Part shown: positions 38,151 through 48,129 of the stretch, piece by piece
How the letters are laid out: every line of letters begins with the position of its first letter
Position numbering within the stretch: the first letter of the stretch is position 1
NCBI GenBank assembly: GCA_902729315.2
Contig: LR746276.1
Coordinates: 1,660,669-1,724,668 of the forward strand
From: Spirodela intermedia
Lineage: Eukaryota > Streptophyta > Magnoliopsida > Alismatales > Araceae
Length of the DNA stretch: 64,000 nucleotides
Reading direction: 5' to 3'
Notes under the pieces: generated by a model
Seen by the model: the letters and a program-made list of their open reading frames with translations, nothing else
Database searches by the model: none
Told to the model about the DNA's origin: nothing
Translations under genes and position numbers: made by a program

Positions 38151-39925
38151 AGTCGTAATATGGATTGCGTAGCACTTTGGGCTTCGTCCGTTCAGTGCTT
38201 GTCGGACCACCTTTATTTGGTTGACTAAATGAACCCATCAAATGATTGACTAAGCCTTTAGGACTTATTGGTCCCATGCTATTGGATCAAGCCTATGGGC
38301 TTAATCAGGCTATGCCTTAACGGGCCACGCTTGAATAATACCTTGGGCTGACTCTGAAAATTTATTATAGGAAAATACATCAGTGCATTGTAAAAATCAT
38401 GGGTCTTTCATATTTATCATTGAATAATGATTCTAATTTGACAAGTTGTAATCACACTAGGATATAAACCTTCTAATTCTGTTGAACTAACAATTAGGTG
38501 ATCGGATTTTAAACATTAGTTACTGAAGTTGAAGACCTTTGATAATATAATTAGAACATGTAAGATAATTAAGAGCATTAGGCTAAATATGGTAGATAAA
38601 AATATTTAAATTGACTCGAGACATATAGTAAGCATATCAAGAATTTCACACACATAATTTAGAGTAGTTCAAACCTTAGCCTACATCCACTATCTCAACT
38701 GTCATGCTCGTTTAGTTTCTACTAATATTCGTATTCTACGAAGCTTACATCTAGGTACGCATGGCCCTAGGAATGAAATAGTCCATTGGGTTGGGCTTCC
38801 AAATGCTCTAGCACTCATGAAATTAGAAAAATCATTCCTTATCGATAATCACTCTTGACTTTCTTGACTATGGCCTAGTAAACATCAATCAAGTAGCTGT
38901 CACTTCTCTGTTGAGTTTAGTAGCAACTTTCCACCAAACAACAACTATAGTAGTGTAAGAAATCCATTGGGTTTATTGACTTTGGCTCAATTGAATGGGC
39001 ATTCTTCATCTGATGTGGTTCCAATGCTAGCTAGAACCTTCCTTTGATATCCTCTCTAATTTCACAAAGGAGCATCACTTACCTATCCTCCCTTGATCAT
39101 TCATCCTTTCCTCTCTTTTTTTGCCACATAGTGCATGCATCAATGAATATGTTGGAATATTGAGTCTTATATGTCTAGAAGTAACCAGTCATTTTGAAAT
39201 TGTGGTCAAATAAAATTGCATAAATATTTACTTCTTAGTGAAAGTGTAATAAATTTTTCATAGTTTTCACTTAGAACAGAAGTTGGATGAAGGAGTAACC
39301 ATTTTTAGAAAGAGCTCAAGAGCTAGATTCTAATTTATTAACTTGTTCTAACATATGCATAAATCTTTGACAAATAAAGTAAGGGTTTATGAATACAAAA
39401 CAATGCAAAACGTGAGTGGGATCGGATCAGGACACAAGAAGCGACTCAAGATGATGGCAGCATTTCTTCCTTGAACATGGAGGATTGGTTGATTAGGTCG
39501 CTCTTAGGATACCAAGACCCGATGGTCCACATAGGGATATGCCGAGGATATTCAGATATTTCTCTGCTATATGACCTGTACAGGATCCTTCCCCGCGGTT
39601 GTCAACAGTCTGGGCCCAACTATGGAACTATTTTGGCCCACTTTAATCCATTAAACTCACATGGTCAAATCGGCCCAACAGCAGTTTTTAACACATCCCG
39701 CCCGGGGGGAGGTTTTGGGAAGGGGGGGGGGGGAGAGAGAGAAGAGAGTTTGTGTCGGAGAATGGGGGTGGAGAGAGAGAGAGAGAGAGAGACTGTGAGG
39801 GAGAATAGGGGGTCAGTGGAGAGAGATTATCGGGGCTGGCGTAGTACGGACTTTTCGAGCCGGGCTGGCAGGTCTTTCGAGTTTCCAGGCCCATTCAAAC
39901 TCAACACACTACTTTAAAAAAGATT
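38151..39925. other. Intergenic DNA upstream of the FLZ array
   Basis: No supported gene. A 148-codon frame at 39,471-39,917 runs through a poly-G and GA microsatellite (39,720-39,795) and has no recognisable domain. Confidence 0.45.
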
Positions 39926-39989
39926 TATTTTTTACTGTTTTTATTGTCACCTGCGGATTGGTAAGGTGTTCACGTGGACGCAGAACAGG

Positions 39990-40227
39990 TGTCGCCATAA
40001 AATGGGTTCTGGGCGTTGGTCTCACGTGGTGCCTTCGGCCACTGAAACCGCCTCCCCTTGGCCGTACCCCACCGAGCCAAAACCATCGGCCCTCTCTCTC
40101 TATCAGGAACCCTTTATATTTCTCAGTTCTCACGTCGGTTCTCAACGTACCATCGAGGTTTGAGACTGGTCGGAGGTGAGAAAGAGAGGGGGAGAAGAAT
40201 AGCTCAGAGAGAGAGAGAGAAAAGGGG
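39990..40227 (+). promoter_or_regulatory. Promoter and leader of FLZ copy 1
   Basis: Contains a CACGTG G-box (40,023-40,028, extended to CACGTGG), a TATA-like TTTATATT (40,113-40,120) about 110 bp before the start codon, and a GA tract (40,206-40,221) in the leader. The AGGTGTCGC...AAAATG and CTGAAACCGC blocks also occur ahead of copy 2, showing that the promoters were duplicated with the genes. Confidence 0.5.
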
Positions 40228-40584
40228 ATGGCGGAGCAGCGGAGCGTACCATGTTGCCCTTCGTTGAAGAGGATAGAGAGCCGCGGGGGGCTCGACTCCC
40301 ACGGCGGCGTGACCTTCTCGGTGGAGGCACCGTGCGAGGAAGAGCCTCGCCGCTTGTTGGATGCGTGCTTCCTCTGCCGGGGGCCCCTCCGGGGCTCCTC
40401 CGACGTCTTCATGTACCGAGGGGACACTCCCTTCTGCAGCGAGGACTGCCGCCAGGAGCAGATCGACCTCGACGGCGCCCGGGAGTGGGAGCTCGGCTAC
40501 TGCCGGAGGACCCACCGCCGCCGCGCGTCCCTGCTGGCTGAACTGCCGAGAACCCCCCAGGGCAAAGCGACCGTCGCCGGCTAA
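40228..40584 (+). CDS. FLZ: FCS-like zinc finger (FLZ, DUF581) protein, array copy 1, 118 aa
   Basis: Intact single-exon frame. The FLZ domain spans residues about 44-80 with zinc ligands C47, C50, C70 and C74 (C-x2-C-x19-C-x3-C) and the family signature [19 protein letters not shown]. The N-terminal part carries the GGVTFSVEAP block shared with copies 3 and 4; the C-terminal tail is basic and ends in VAG, also like copies 3 and 4. FLZ proteins are small plant-specific adaptors that bind SnRK1 kinase alpha subunits through this finger and influence energy, sugar and ABA signalling. The start was chosen because it aligns with MAD/MAE starts of the other copies and follows a GA-rich leader and TATA-like box. 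An intron-bearing longer model cannot be excluded, but none is needed. Confidence 0.9.
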   Translation: MAEQRSVPCCPSLKRIESRGGLDSHGGVTFSVEAPCEEEPRRLLDACFLCRGPLRGSSDVFMYRGDTPFCSEDCRQEQIDLDGAREWELGYCRRTHRRRASLLAELPRTPQGKATVAG

Positions 40585-41380
40585 GAGGACTCGGAGGTCG
40601 CTCACATCAACAGATCCTCTCAAGGAGGTTGAGGGAAGCAAAAGCCTCAGCAGAAGCAAGAAGAGATCTCCAGATCTGGAGCGTTAGACGCTGTGGATCC
40701 TGGTGCTGCTACGCCGAAGTTCTCCTCCTCGCTGAATCTCGAGCAAATCTTGTCTATATGCGAGCTTTTAGTGCATCGTAGCCCTGATTCCGAGTGAAAC
40801 CCTTCACAGGATCCAGCTCTCTCCTCCTCCCCCTCGCCACTTCTCGGTACGATCTGTATGTCCATAAACACACGGGAAATTTTTGCAAAATGAAATCAGG
40901 AGTTTTAGCATATAAGAAGTAACATCTGTTTCTGTCTCGGTTGCTAAATGGCGCCGCCCTGGAGGAGTATTTTGCCGCCCTTGATTGAATCCTGCTTTTT
41001 TATCGTTCCTGCTGAAGCTGGGGAAGATCGCTCCACGTGAGAACAACCTATAACAATCTGCCACGATAGATCGTTCACGAGGAAAATCCCACCTGGCCCT
41101 CATGAGCAATTATATTCGAGGATTGTTGACGATCCACGTGTAACTACTCCGAACCTAGACACGAGCCTTGGGAAAGAGAAAAAGCCCGAAATTATGATAA
41201 GAGCAAAGGAAACCCAGGCCCGGGCTCATCTTTAAAATATATGAGAAAAGCATAATGTACAGGTACCAAATCATGACAGAAATCTGTGGAAAGTGGCCTC
41301 GAGACTGCGGGTCCGGGCCGGGCCTTACACATCGGGCCAGGCTGGATGAGCTTTATTCGTTGGCGGGGGGCAGGTATTTG
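40585..41380. other. 3' flank of FLZ copy 1 and spacer
   Basis: The first ~250 bp (to about 40,850) resembles the 3' flanks of copies 3 and 4 (a GGATCC(T/G)G block). The rest is unassigned. Confidence 0.45.
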
Positions 41381-41545
41381 ATGAGGTGTCGCGCCTAAAA
41401 TGATTCGTACAATCAGTGCACGAGGGGCGGTGGGATTCGGCGACGTGGCATTGTTGAGTTTAAAATTACTGCGCCGCCTGAAACCGCATTCCCAAAAACA
41501 ATCTCTCTAACCTCTCTCTCTCTCTCTCTCTCTCTCTCAGGAGCG
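41381..41545 (+). promoter_or_regulatory. Promoter remnant of FLZ copy 2
   Basis: Similar to the copy 1 promoter: AGGTGTCGC, an ACGTGGCA box at 41,443-41,450, CCTGAAACCGC, then a CT microsatellite (41,515-41,538) immediately before the start codon. Confidence 0.45.
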
Positions 41546-41879
41546 ATGGCCGATACGACCATTGTTACCTGTTCCTCCAAGGGAGAGCTTAGGGGCGCTC
41601 GGGGCCCTGGGCCCGAGGCACCTTGGCGGCGCCGTGGGAGGAAGAGCGGCCTCGCCGTTCGCCGGATGCGTGCTTACTCTTCCTCCGACGTCTTCATTTA
41701 CCAGGGGAATGAGCCATTCTGCAGCGAGGGCTGCCGCTGGGAACAGATGGGCCTCGATGACGCGCGAGACACGGAAGTCAGGCACCGGGGGAGTAGGCAC
41801 CACAGGCGCCATATCCCCTGGAATGCGGTTTCTTCCCAGCCTCCACGCCATAGCCTCCGAAGAGGTTGCAGCCTGCTGA
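41546..41879 (+). pseudogene. FLZ: FLZ array copy 2, broken by several indels
   Basis: The start MAD, the DVFIYQGNEPFCSEGCRWEQM segment and the C-terminal SLHAIASEEVAAC lie in different frames. Compared with copy 1, about 20 bp are missing between GATGCGTGCTT and CTCCGACGTCTTC. This deletes the second cysteine of the first CxxC pair and the residues after it. At least three frame changes are needed to read the ancestral protein. A frame from the start ATG stays open to 41,971 (141 codons), but its product would lack half of the zinc finger, so a working FLZ protein is unlikely. Transcripts could still exist, since the promoter-like boxes remain. Confidence 0.8.
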
Positions 41880-42341
41880 AAAGGAGTGGAGATCGTCCAG
41901 ATCTGTTCCGATCGTTCGAGGAGACGTCAGGAAATCAGAATGCAGATCTGCAAGACAATACAATCCGCTGAAAATCGAATCAAGACTATATCAGCGGATC
42001 TTGCTGAATTGCACAGCAGAAGAGGCTAAACCTCTGTTCATCTTCCGTCGATGGAGAAATCAGATGAGGTTTACGAGCTTGGCCACGGGAACCAGTTTTC
42101 TCTTCTCCTTGCTCTTCACCAACATCATCATTATCACCCATTTCCTGCCAAGAATCAGAGGGAAATTCATTCGACGAAGACTCGCTCCACCTTGCTGGTA
42201 CAAGCGACGATCCGCCGTGATTATATAATCAAAGAACTAATCCATTTCTACCGAATCAAATCGCAGAAGGCGCTTTTCTTTCAAATCGAATCTCTCCATC
42301 TCGATCGATTTTCTGCTTCGATTTATAAATGGGGCGGCGGG
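41880..42341. other. Spacer between FLZ copies 2 and 3
   Basis: No gene. Short overlapping frames only. A TATA-like TTTATAAAT sits at 42,322-42,330. Confidence 0.45.
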
Positions 42342-43139
42342 CGCACCCTCCCATGCGATGACGTGGCAGAGTATCACGTGGACGCTGCTGGGGCTGGAAT
42401 CTCGGAGGAATCTTATTATTTGACACGTGGCAATGGAACAAACTCCTTTAAGTGCTATCCACCGCGGAATTTTCCAAATTAACCTTTTTCTTTGAGCTTT
42501 TTTGAAAAAAGAACCCTTCTCGGCGGTCCCTTGCGACCAAAACCACTTCTGAGGCAATCCGAAAACCACAGGCGGTTTTGTGCGGCGACCACCACCTCTC
42601 GCTATCTCTCTTTCTCTCCAACACACACACTACTGTGGACCGGCGCCCTTTATTAAGCCCGTCGACTCAGCTCTGGTACTCCCTCCCCATAGGTGTTTCC
42701 TAGAGCCCAACGAGCAAAGGAAAGGGAAGATTAGCAGAGAGAGAGAGAGGCCTAAGAGTTGGACGTACCCTCCCATAGGATGACATGGCACTAGCTCACA
42801 TAATTGGAACAGGTGGCGATGTGATAGGACGTGTCTTCAGGGAGTGAGAACCACCGTGGAATTTCTCAGACATCAGTTATTATTTTTCTTTGAGTAGTCA
42901 TTTTCGGAAAGGCGGTTTCTCCGCGGGTCCCTCGTGCCCGAAACCACTCCCGAGCCCAAAAACCAGAGGCTGTTTTGGGCGGCGACCACCACCCACCCCC
43001 CCCCCCCCCCCTCGCTCTCTCGCTGTACTGTAGACCAGCGTCCCTTTATAAACCCCTTCGACTCGATTCTAGTACGCTCCATAGGTGTTTCCTAGAAACC
43101 AGCAAGCGAAGTAAAGGAGAGAAGCAGAGAGAGAGAGGA
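42342..43139 (+). promoter_or_regulatory. Tandemly duplicated promoter/leader upstream of FLZ copy 3
   Basis: Two diverged direct copies lie head to tail: about 42,342-42,750 and 42,764-43,139 (offset ~422 bp). Each starts with (G)TACCCTCCCAT/GCACCCTCCCAT plus GATGAC(G/A)TGGCA. Each continues with TTTTTCTTTGAG, GGCGGCGACCACCACC, CTTTAT(T/A)AA, CATAGGTGTTTCCTAGA and a GA-rich leader. The first copy keeps two CACGTG boxes (42,375-42,380; 42,424-42,429) but is followed by no gene. The second has a good TATA (TTTATAAA, 43,045-43,052) about 120 bp before the copy 3 start and a run of 16 C (42,996-43,011). Confidence 0.75.
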
Positions 43140-43166
43140 AGAGAGTAGACCAGAGATAGCAGAGCG

Positions 43167-43553
43167 ATGGCAGATGCGTGCGTGGTCCCTTGTTCATCTA
43201 CTTTGAAGAGGAGGGAGAGCCAGGGGGAGCTGAGAACCCTCGGCGGTGTGATCTTCTCGTTGGAGGTAGCGTATCAGGAGAAGGAGCGTCGGCACTCGCC
43301 GGACGCTTGCTTCCTCTGCGAGAGGCCCCTCAGGGCCTTCGGCGACGTCTTCATGTACCAGGGGGACAAACCTTTCTGCAGCGAGGACTGCCGCCAGGAG
43401 CAGATCGACCTTGACGACGCGAGGGACAGAGAAGCCCGGTACCGGCAGAGAAGGAACCACCGCCGCGTCGCCACAGGGGAGGCGACACCGCAGTCGGCCG
43501 ATCTGCCGAGCATCCGGCATACTCTAGCCACCGAGGCTATCGTTGCTGGCTAG
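43167..43553 (+). CDS. FLZ: FLZ zinc finger protein, array copy 3, 128 aa
   Basis: Intact frame starting MADACVVPCSS, after a GA-rich leader ending GAGCG-ATG as in copies 2 and 4. Zinc ligands are C48, C51, C71 and C75 with 19 residues between the pairs, and the core reads FMYQGDKPFCSEDCRQEQI. The N-terminal GGVIFSLEV corresponds to GGVTFSVEA of copies 1 and 4. The basic tail after the finger (YRQRRNHRR) and the final EAIVAG are shared features. Expected role is a SnRK1-binding adaptor, as for the family. It is the only array member with a doubled promoter region, so its expression may differ from its siblings. Confidence 0.9.
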   Translation: MADACVVPCSSTLKRRESQGELRTLGGVIFSLEVAYQEKERRHSPDACFLCERPLRAFGDVFMYQGDKPFCSEDCRQEQIDLDDARDREARYRQRRNHRRVATGEATPQSADLPSIRHTLATEAIVAG

Positions 43554-44940
43554 ATTGTTGTGCTGGAGATCTCCGACAAGTGCTTGGATCGTTGAGATCC
43601 GCTCATAAAACCGAGAAGAGAAGATCAGCAAGTCCGCCCGAGTGGGAGCGGCGAAATTTCTCCAAAATCGAGAAGATGCTCGCAGATCCGGCCGAATAGA
43701 GCGGCAGAAGCCGATGGATCCTGATGCTTGCTCACAATTTTTGTGCCAAGGCTAAAAGCGTTCTCGTTTTGCGAGTCCTTGTACAGCGGCGTGTGACTCC
43801 TTGTGAAATGATTCACCGTGTCCTAAATTTTGCCCTGATCGATCTCCTTCCGCCTTCCTTCTCATCATCGGCTTCAGGTCCAATCACGATTCTCATATCG
43901 TTTGCGCAGGGTTCTTCGAAACCCACCCTCTTCAACCCGATCCGCTTGAGGAATTCCTCTTCCGGAGTGATCAAAAAGTTTTTCTGGTTGATCCGCTGGA
44001 GCTCTCGTTCATTTCCAATCGAATTACCCGATCTCTCTCTCTCTCTACAAACATCTTCCCACATTCAGGCGACCTCTCGCGCGTGAGCTTGAGTGCCCAA
44101 TTAATCTTCTAATAATATTATTCGCCAGGTTGTCCCCTTCCGCAGAGGCATTTATCATGTGGCCCCGCAAACACGTCATCGACCAACGGGCTGGCGCTTC
44201 CACTTGTCATGAGATAATGACTGAAATCAATGAATTAGATTCTCTCTCCTCTATCTCTCTCTCTCTCTCTCTCGCTTGTGAGAGCCTTATTAAATAAGTT
44301 AATTTTGTAGGTGTTATTTGAAAAATACGCGAACCTGTGGGCCGGTGTCCACAGCCAAGTGGGATGAATGATTTGATTGGCCCTCGTGGCTCCTAGCTCC
44401 TCCGTGATTGATCAGACGGGCCTGAGTCACTTTCATCCTCCACCTGCCGGGAGCGCCGCTGTCCGGGAAGCACTTGTGAAACCGGCGGGCCATGCCCTGT
44501 GGGCGGCTTACGTGGATTCTCGTCGCCTAGCCAAGGGTGCCGACGCCCCTCTCCACCCCCCCCCGGGGCGCTTAGTCAGAACGGGTCGACAGGTGCCAGT
44601 TTTGTCGGAAAACTGGAGTCGGCTTAGTAATTTATAAATATTAAAAAAGAAACTAAATTAGTTTTAGAATTAAAATCGAGACAAATTAATGACGGCGACG
44701 CTGCATCTACCTGCATCTCCCCCTTCCGTTGCCGAGGTGGCATCGACGTGTCTGTTTTGCCCTCTCTCAGTGGGCCACGTTCCATCAACACGAAGGACCC
44801 CACAGCTTTCCTCCCTCTCTCTCTCTCTCTCTCTAGGCATTACTGCAGTAGCCCATAAAACAACCAGTCTCTCTCTCTCTCTCTCTCTTTGTATATGTTA
44901 ATGGGCTCTATGAATGAGGGCGGCCGCAAAATTTAAATAT
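43554..44940. other. 3' flank of FLZ copy 3 and spacer
   Basis: 43,554-43,800 resembles the 3' flank of copy 4 (a GGATCC(T/G)GA(T/C)GCTTGCTC block). The rest has short frames only and CT microsatellites at 44,253-44,273, 44,815-44,834 and 44,869-44,887. A mononucleotide C run is at 44,559-44,566. Confidence 0.45.
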
Positions 44941-45270
44941 TAGTGATTTTCTCGCACGTGACGCCAGAGAATATTAGGTTTAGTGGAGAGGCTGCTTTGC
45001 CCGCACACACGTGTTGGCCAGAGGGAGGAGAGACTCTTTGGGGATTCAGCTCACTGCACGTGTCAGCACTCAGGCCACTTGCCCGCGCGTGTCGAGGAAA
45101 GGAATTACAGCTGATTTATGATAGACCACTTGCTCTCTCTCTCTCTCTCTCGCCCCAATTATTGAGACCGGGCGTCCCCTTTATCAAGCGCTAGCAGCTC
45201 AACAGTGGCGCTCCTCCGAGCGACCACCCGAGCTTCCTGGTGCCCGACGGGCGGAGTCCAGAGAGGAGCG
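44941..45270 (+). promoter_or_regulatory. Promoter of FLZ copy 4 with three CACGTG boxes
   Basis: CACGTG occurs at 44,955-44,960, 45,008-45,013 and 45,057-45,062, all within 110 bp, followed by a CT tract (45,132-45,151) and a TATA-like TTTATCAA (45,180-45,187) about 90 bp before the start codon. CACGTG is the G-box/ABRE core bound by bZIP and bHLH factors. This fits the known ABA and sugar responsiveness of many FLZ genes but is not proof of it. Confidence 0.6.
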
Positions 45271-45630
45271 ATGGCAGATGCGCTCGCCGTTCCCGGCTCC
45301 GCTTCTGCGGCGGTGAGATCCCGCGGCGGCGTGACGTTCTCGGTGGAGGCGCCGTGCCAGGAGGAGCCTCGCCGCTTGCTGGATGCGTGCTTCCTCTGCG
45401 GGAGGTCCCTCGGAGGCTCCTCCGACGTCTTCATGTACAGAGGGGACACTCCCTTCTGCAGCGAGGACTGCCGGCAGGAGCAGATCGGCCTCGACGACGC
45501 GCGGGACAGGCAGCTCAGGTATCGCCGGAAGAGCCGCCACCGGCGCAGCGCCGCGGCGGAGCAGCCGTCGCCGTCGGCGGACGCGCAGAGCCTCCACGCC
45601 AAAGCCGCCGAGGCAGTCGCCGCCGGCTGA
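45271..45630 (+). CDS. FLZ: FLZ zinc finger protein, array copy 4, 119 aa
   Basis: Intact frame. The open frame extends 22 codons further upstream, but I start at 45,271 because MADALAVPGS aligns with the MAD starts of copies 2 and 3 and the GAGAGGAGCG-ATG context is shared. Zinc ligands are C40, C43, C63 and C67, and the core is [19 protein letters not shown]. Closest to copy 1: both have RGGVTFSVEAPC or an equivalent, EEPRRLLDACFLC and GGSSDVF or GSSDVF. The tail is basic (YRRKSRHRR) and ends EAVAAG. Likely a SnRK1-interacting adaptor like its siblings. Confidence 0.9.
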   Translation: MADALAVPGSASAAVRSRGGVTFSVEAPCQEEPRRLLDACFLCGRSLGGSSDVFMYRGDTPFCSEDCRQEQIGLDDARDRQLRYRRKSRHRRSAAAEQPSPSADAQSLHAKAAEAVAAG

Positions 45631-46674
45631 GAGCCGGCCGGAGAACCTTCAGATCTATGCCGGAAGACCGGGAAGCAGATCACGAGGAGCTGAAAATCTC
45701 ACCGGAATCAAGAGCAGGCTCGTCGGTCTGGTGGCGGATCCGGACGCTTGCTCGGAGATTTTGGTAGATCGGTGGCATGTCCTCCCAGCGAAATCAAATC
45801 AGAATCAAATCATCCCCTGAAGATCCAAATCTAATTTCCTTCCAACTGCGCGATCCCTGTCAAGAACATCGAGAGCGGTTTAAAATCTTAGGCGATTGGA
45901 TTCGATTCGTCCCCCAACAGAACCGCTTTTCTCCCCCGGGGCTGATATTTTCCGGAACACTCTTCCGTGATATTACGATACGTGCCCCCCCTCACCCTGT
46001 ACGTCCACGTCATCCACCATGAGACCTCCCACCTACCGATCTCCTCTCCCTATCGTGACTCGCCCTTGCATGTGCTTTCTTCTGTCGTTTACCCGCCCGC
46101 CGCTCGCATGACGTGGCATCTGAGATCTTCCGCCACCTGTGTGATCTCCTCCCTCTCTCTCTGGCTGTCACTATCTCTTTGTGATTGCCAGATTTAGCGC
46201 GATAATTAATGGTTGTTAAGACATTAATGGTTGAACAACAACAGAAAATAGCGGCGGACGGCCGTCTGATGGATCGAGCAGACTTTCGGCGGCGGTACCC
46301 CGCTCCGGTTTATAGTTTATGCAGATTCCCTTGGCGGGAGAGAGAGAGAGAGAGGGGGGGAGAGAGTTCCGCCATGTGGAAGCCAGCAATGGAAGAGGTG
46401 TCAAGTGCCCTCTTGGGGGACTCTTGGCGTCAGAGATTCCGCCTGTAGCAGAAGGCCACCTCGAGGCTTCCCCATTCAGGACACGATTCCCCATTGGGGG
46501 TGCAGCAGCAGACTGTCGGCTGTTAGGAGAAATCCTCTCTCTCTCGTCTCTCTTTCTCTATCTCACCGCCCTTCGCTCCATTAAAATGGGGCATCTTTCT
46601 GCCATCATCTTTCCACCACGAGAAAGGGGGGAAAGAGTTAGAAAGATAGAGAGAGAGAGAGAGAGAAGGCTTCA
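45631..46674. other. 3' flank of FLZ copy 4 and promoter region of copy 5
   Basis: Up to about 45,830 the sequence matches the flank of copy 3. Farther on there is a TATA-like TTTATAG (46,310-46,316), GA tracts at 46,339-46,354 and, just before the copy 5 start, at 46,648-46,667. Confidence 0.45.
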
Positions 46675-47045
46675 ATGGCGGAGACCGGAGAAATCCACCA
46701 TCCTCTGGTTCTGAAGCGGGGGGCCAGCCACGAAATCCTCCGGCGGTCCGGGCGAGCTCACGCCGGCGTCGTCTTCTCGCGCGAGCCGTCGCCGGAAGAC
46801 GTGCGGCGTGGCTCCCTCGGCGCCTGCGCCCTCTGCCTGACGCCCCTCTGCGCTTCCTGCGACGCTTCATGTACCGGGGGGACACGCCATTCTGCAGCGA
46901 GGGCTGCCGCGGGGAGATGATGGTGACAGACGAGGCCCGGGAGAGGGCGGTCCGGCGGCGCCGCCACCGCATCTCCGCCGCGACTCAGGCCGTCGCCGCT
47001 GAGCGCCTCCATGCTCGGGTTGGCAGCGCAGTGATCTTCACCTAG
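46675..47045 (+). pseudogene. FLZ: FLZ array copy 5, disrupted by one missing base
   Basis: Starts MAETGEIHHP and reads through C51 and C54 of the zinc finger. At about 46,861-46,866 the sequence is GACGCTTC where the other copies have GACGTCTTC, so one base is missing and the frame changes. From there the alternative frame reads [19 protein letters not shown] and stays open to a TAG at 47,043-47,045. Adding one base would give a 123-residue protein with the family spacing of 19 residues between cysteine pairs. The frame as it stands ends at 46,920. Either a very recent pseudogene or a sequencing/assembly error. It is also more diverged than copies 1, 3 and 4 (EMM instead of EQI; GVVFSREPSPE N-terminal block). 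Confidence 0.85.
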
Positions 47046-47360
47046 GAAAAGGAAGTTTACAGCAGCTTGCCCACCATCAAAGCCAACTAGACCTTTTATT
47101 TTTCAAACTTAAGAAGGAAGTTTGACGGTTTAGGTTTATAGAAACGTCCATCTTCCCCCGCCACTGGGAGTTCCCCGGAATACTTCCGTTCCCCGGAATA
47201 CTTCCATAGTCAACGCTGTCCTCGTCGCGACATTTTGGTATTACTAGCATCAAAAGAACGCATAAAGTAGTCATCACATAAATTAACATATTGAAAATGA
47301 GAAGGGGAGAGTGGAGGTATAAGGAAGGTAGATAGGAGGAAGAGATGAGAAAGGTTCACT
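47046..47360. other. 3' flank of FLZ copy 5
   Basis: Contains a direct duplication of GTTCCCCGGAATACTTCC (about 47,169-47,207). No gene. Confidence 0.5.
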
Positions 47361-47372
47361 AGGGAGAGAGAG

Positions 47373-47456
<84 letters not shown>

Positions 47457-47500
47457 GAGATGTTCAGTAGGGAGGGGGAGAGAGAGAGAGAGGTTCGTGA
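47361..47500. repeat. Long (GA)n microsatellite
   Basis: GA tract of about 90 bp (47,361-47,453) followed by interrupted GA blocks. The Ser-Leu frame on the minus strand is a by-product. Confidence 0.95.
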
Positions 47501-48129
47501 GGGGAAGCTTCGCTGGAGAGGAGAAAGGCAATCCCTCGCCCCCTTTCAGCGGAAGGTTTTTTCTTCTTCTTCTTTGTTAGTTCTCTCTTAGAACAGGAGA
47601 GAGTCTTACGACGTGTTCCCAAAATACTCTCAACAATAAACCCAATATCTACCCTTCAAGCTGAGCAGTAATGAACTGTTACTTTGACAAAAAAAATGGA
47701 AAAGAAAAAAGAAAAAAGAAAACAACTCAACACATTACACCAAGAAAACCGGGCAAGAAAGAAAAAGAAAACAAAGGTTCTTCTACAAATGGATAAGAAA
47801 GATTGAGACCCACTCCTCTAATCTGTACATCTTCCAGTTGATTTGTTGTGCTCACATATGAGGTCAATAATGCTAGAATGAAGTTTCTTTTTTACATATT
47901 TTGTCCAATTACGATCAATCTTTACATGTTTTGTCCGATCATGATGAACAAGATTATTGGTAATATTAATAACTACCTTATTGTCACAATGCAGCTTGAG
48001 AAGAGATGAACTTAGAAGTTTGAATTCTAATAAGAAAATTCGTAAACATAAAATGTCACAAATACTTTTGAGTGCTGAGAGAACGAGGGTTATGCATAAA
48101 TTAGTTAGCTACACTTTCAATATAGGCAA
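47501..48129. other. Purine-rich to AT-rich spacer
   Basis: No gene seen. The last part may be the 3' end of the Copia remnant that follows on the minus strand. Confidence 0.4.

Noticed and set aside
39471-39917. 148-codon frame upstream of the FLZ array
   Set aside because: Crosses a poly-G tract and a GA microsatellite, has no domain and no coding-type codon use.
44377-44637. 86-codon GC-rich frame between FLZ copies 3 and 4
   Set aside because: No ATG start at its beginning, no domain, and it lies in the spacer without similarity to the FLZ copies.
45205-45270. Longer N-terminus for FLZ copy 4 beginning at 45,205
   Set aside because: The extra 22 residues lie beyond the MAD start shared with copies 2 and 3 and begin only about 20 bp after the TATA-like element, so they are probably leader.
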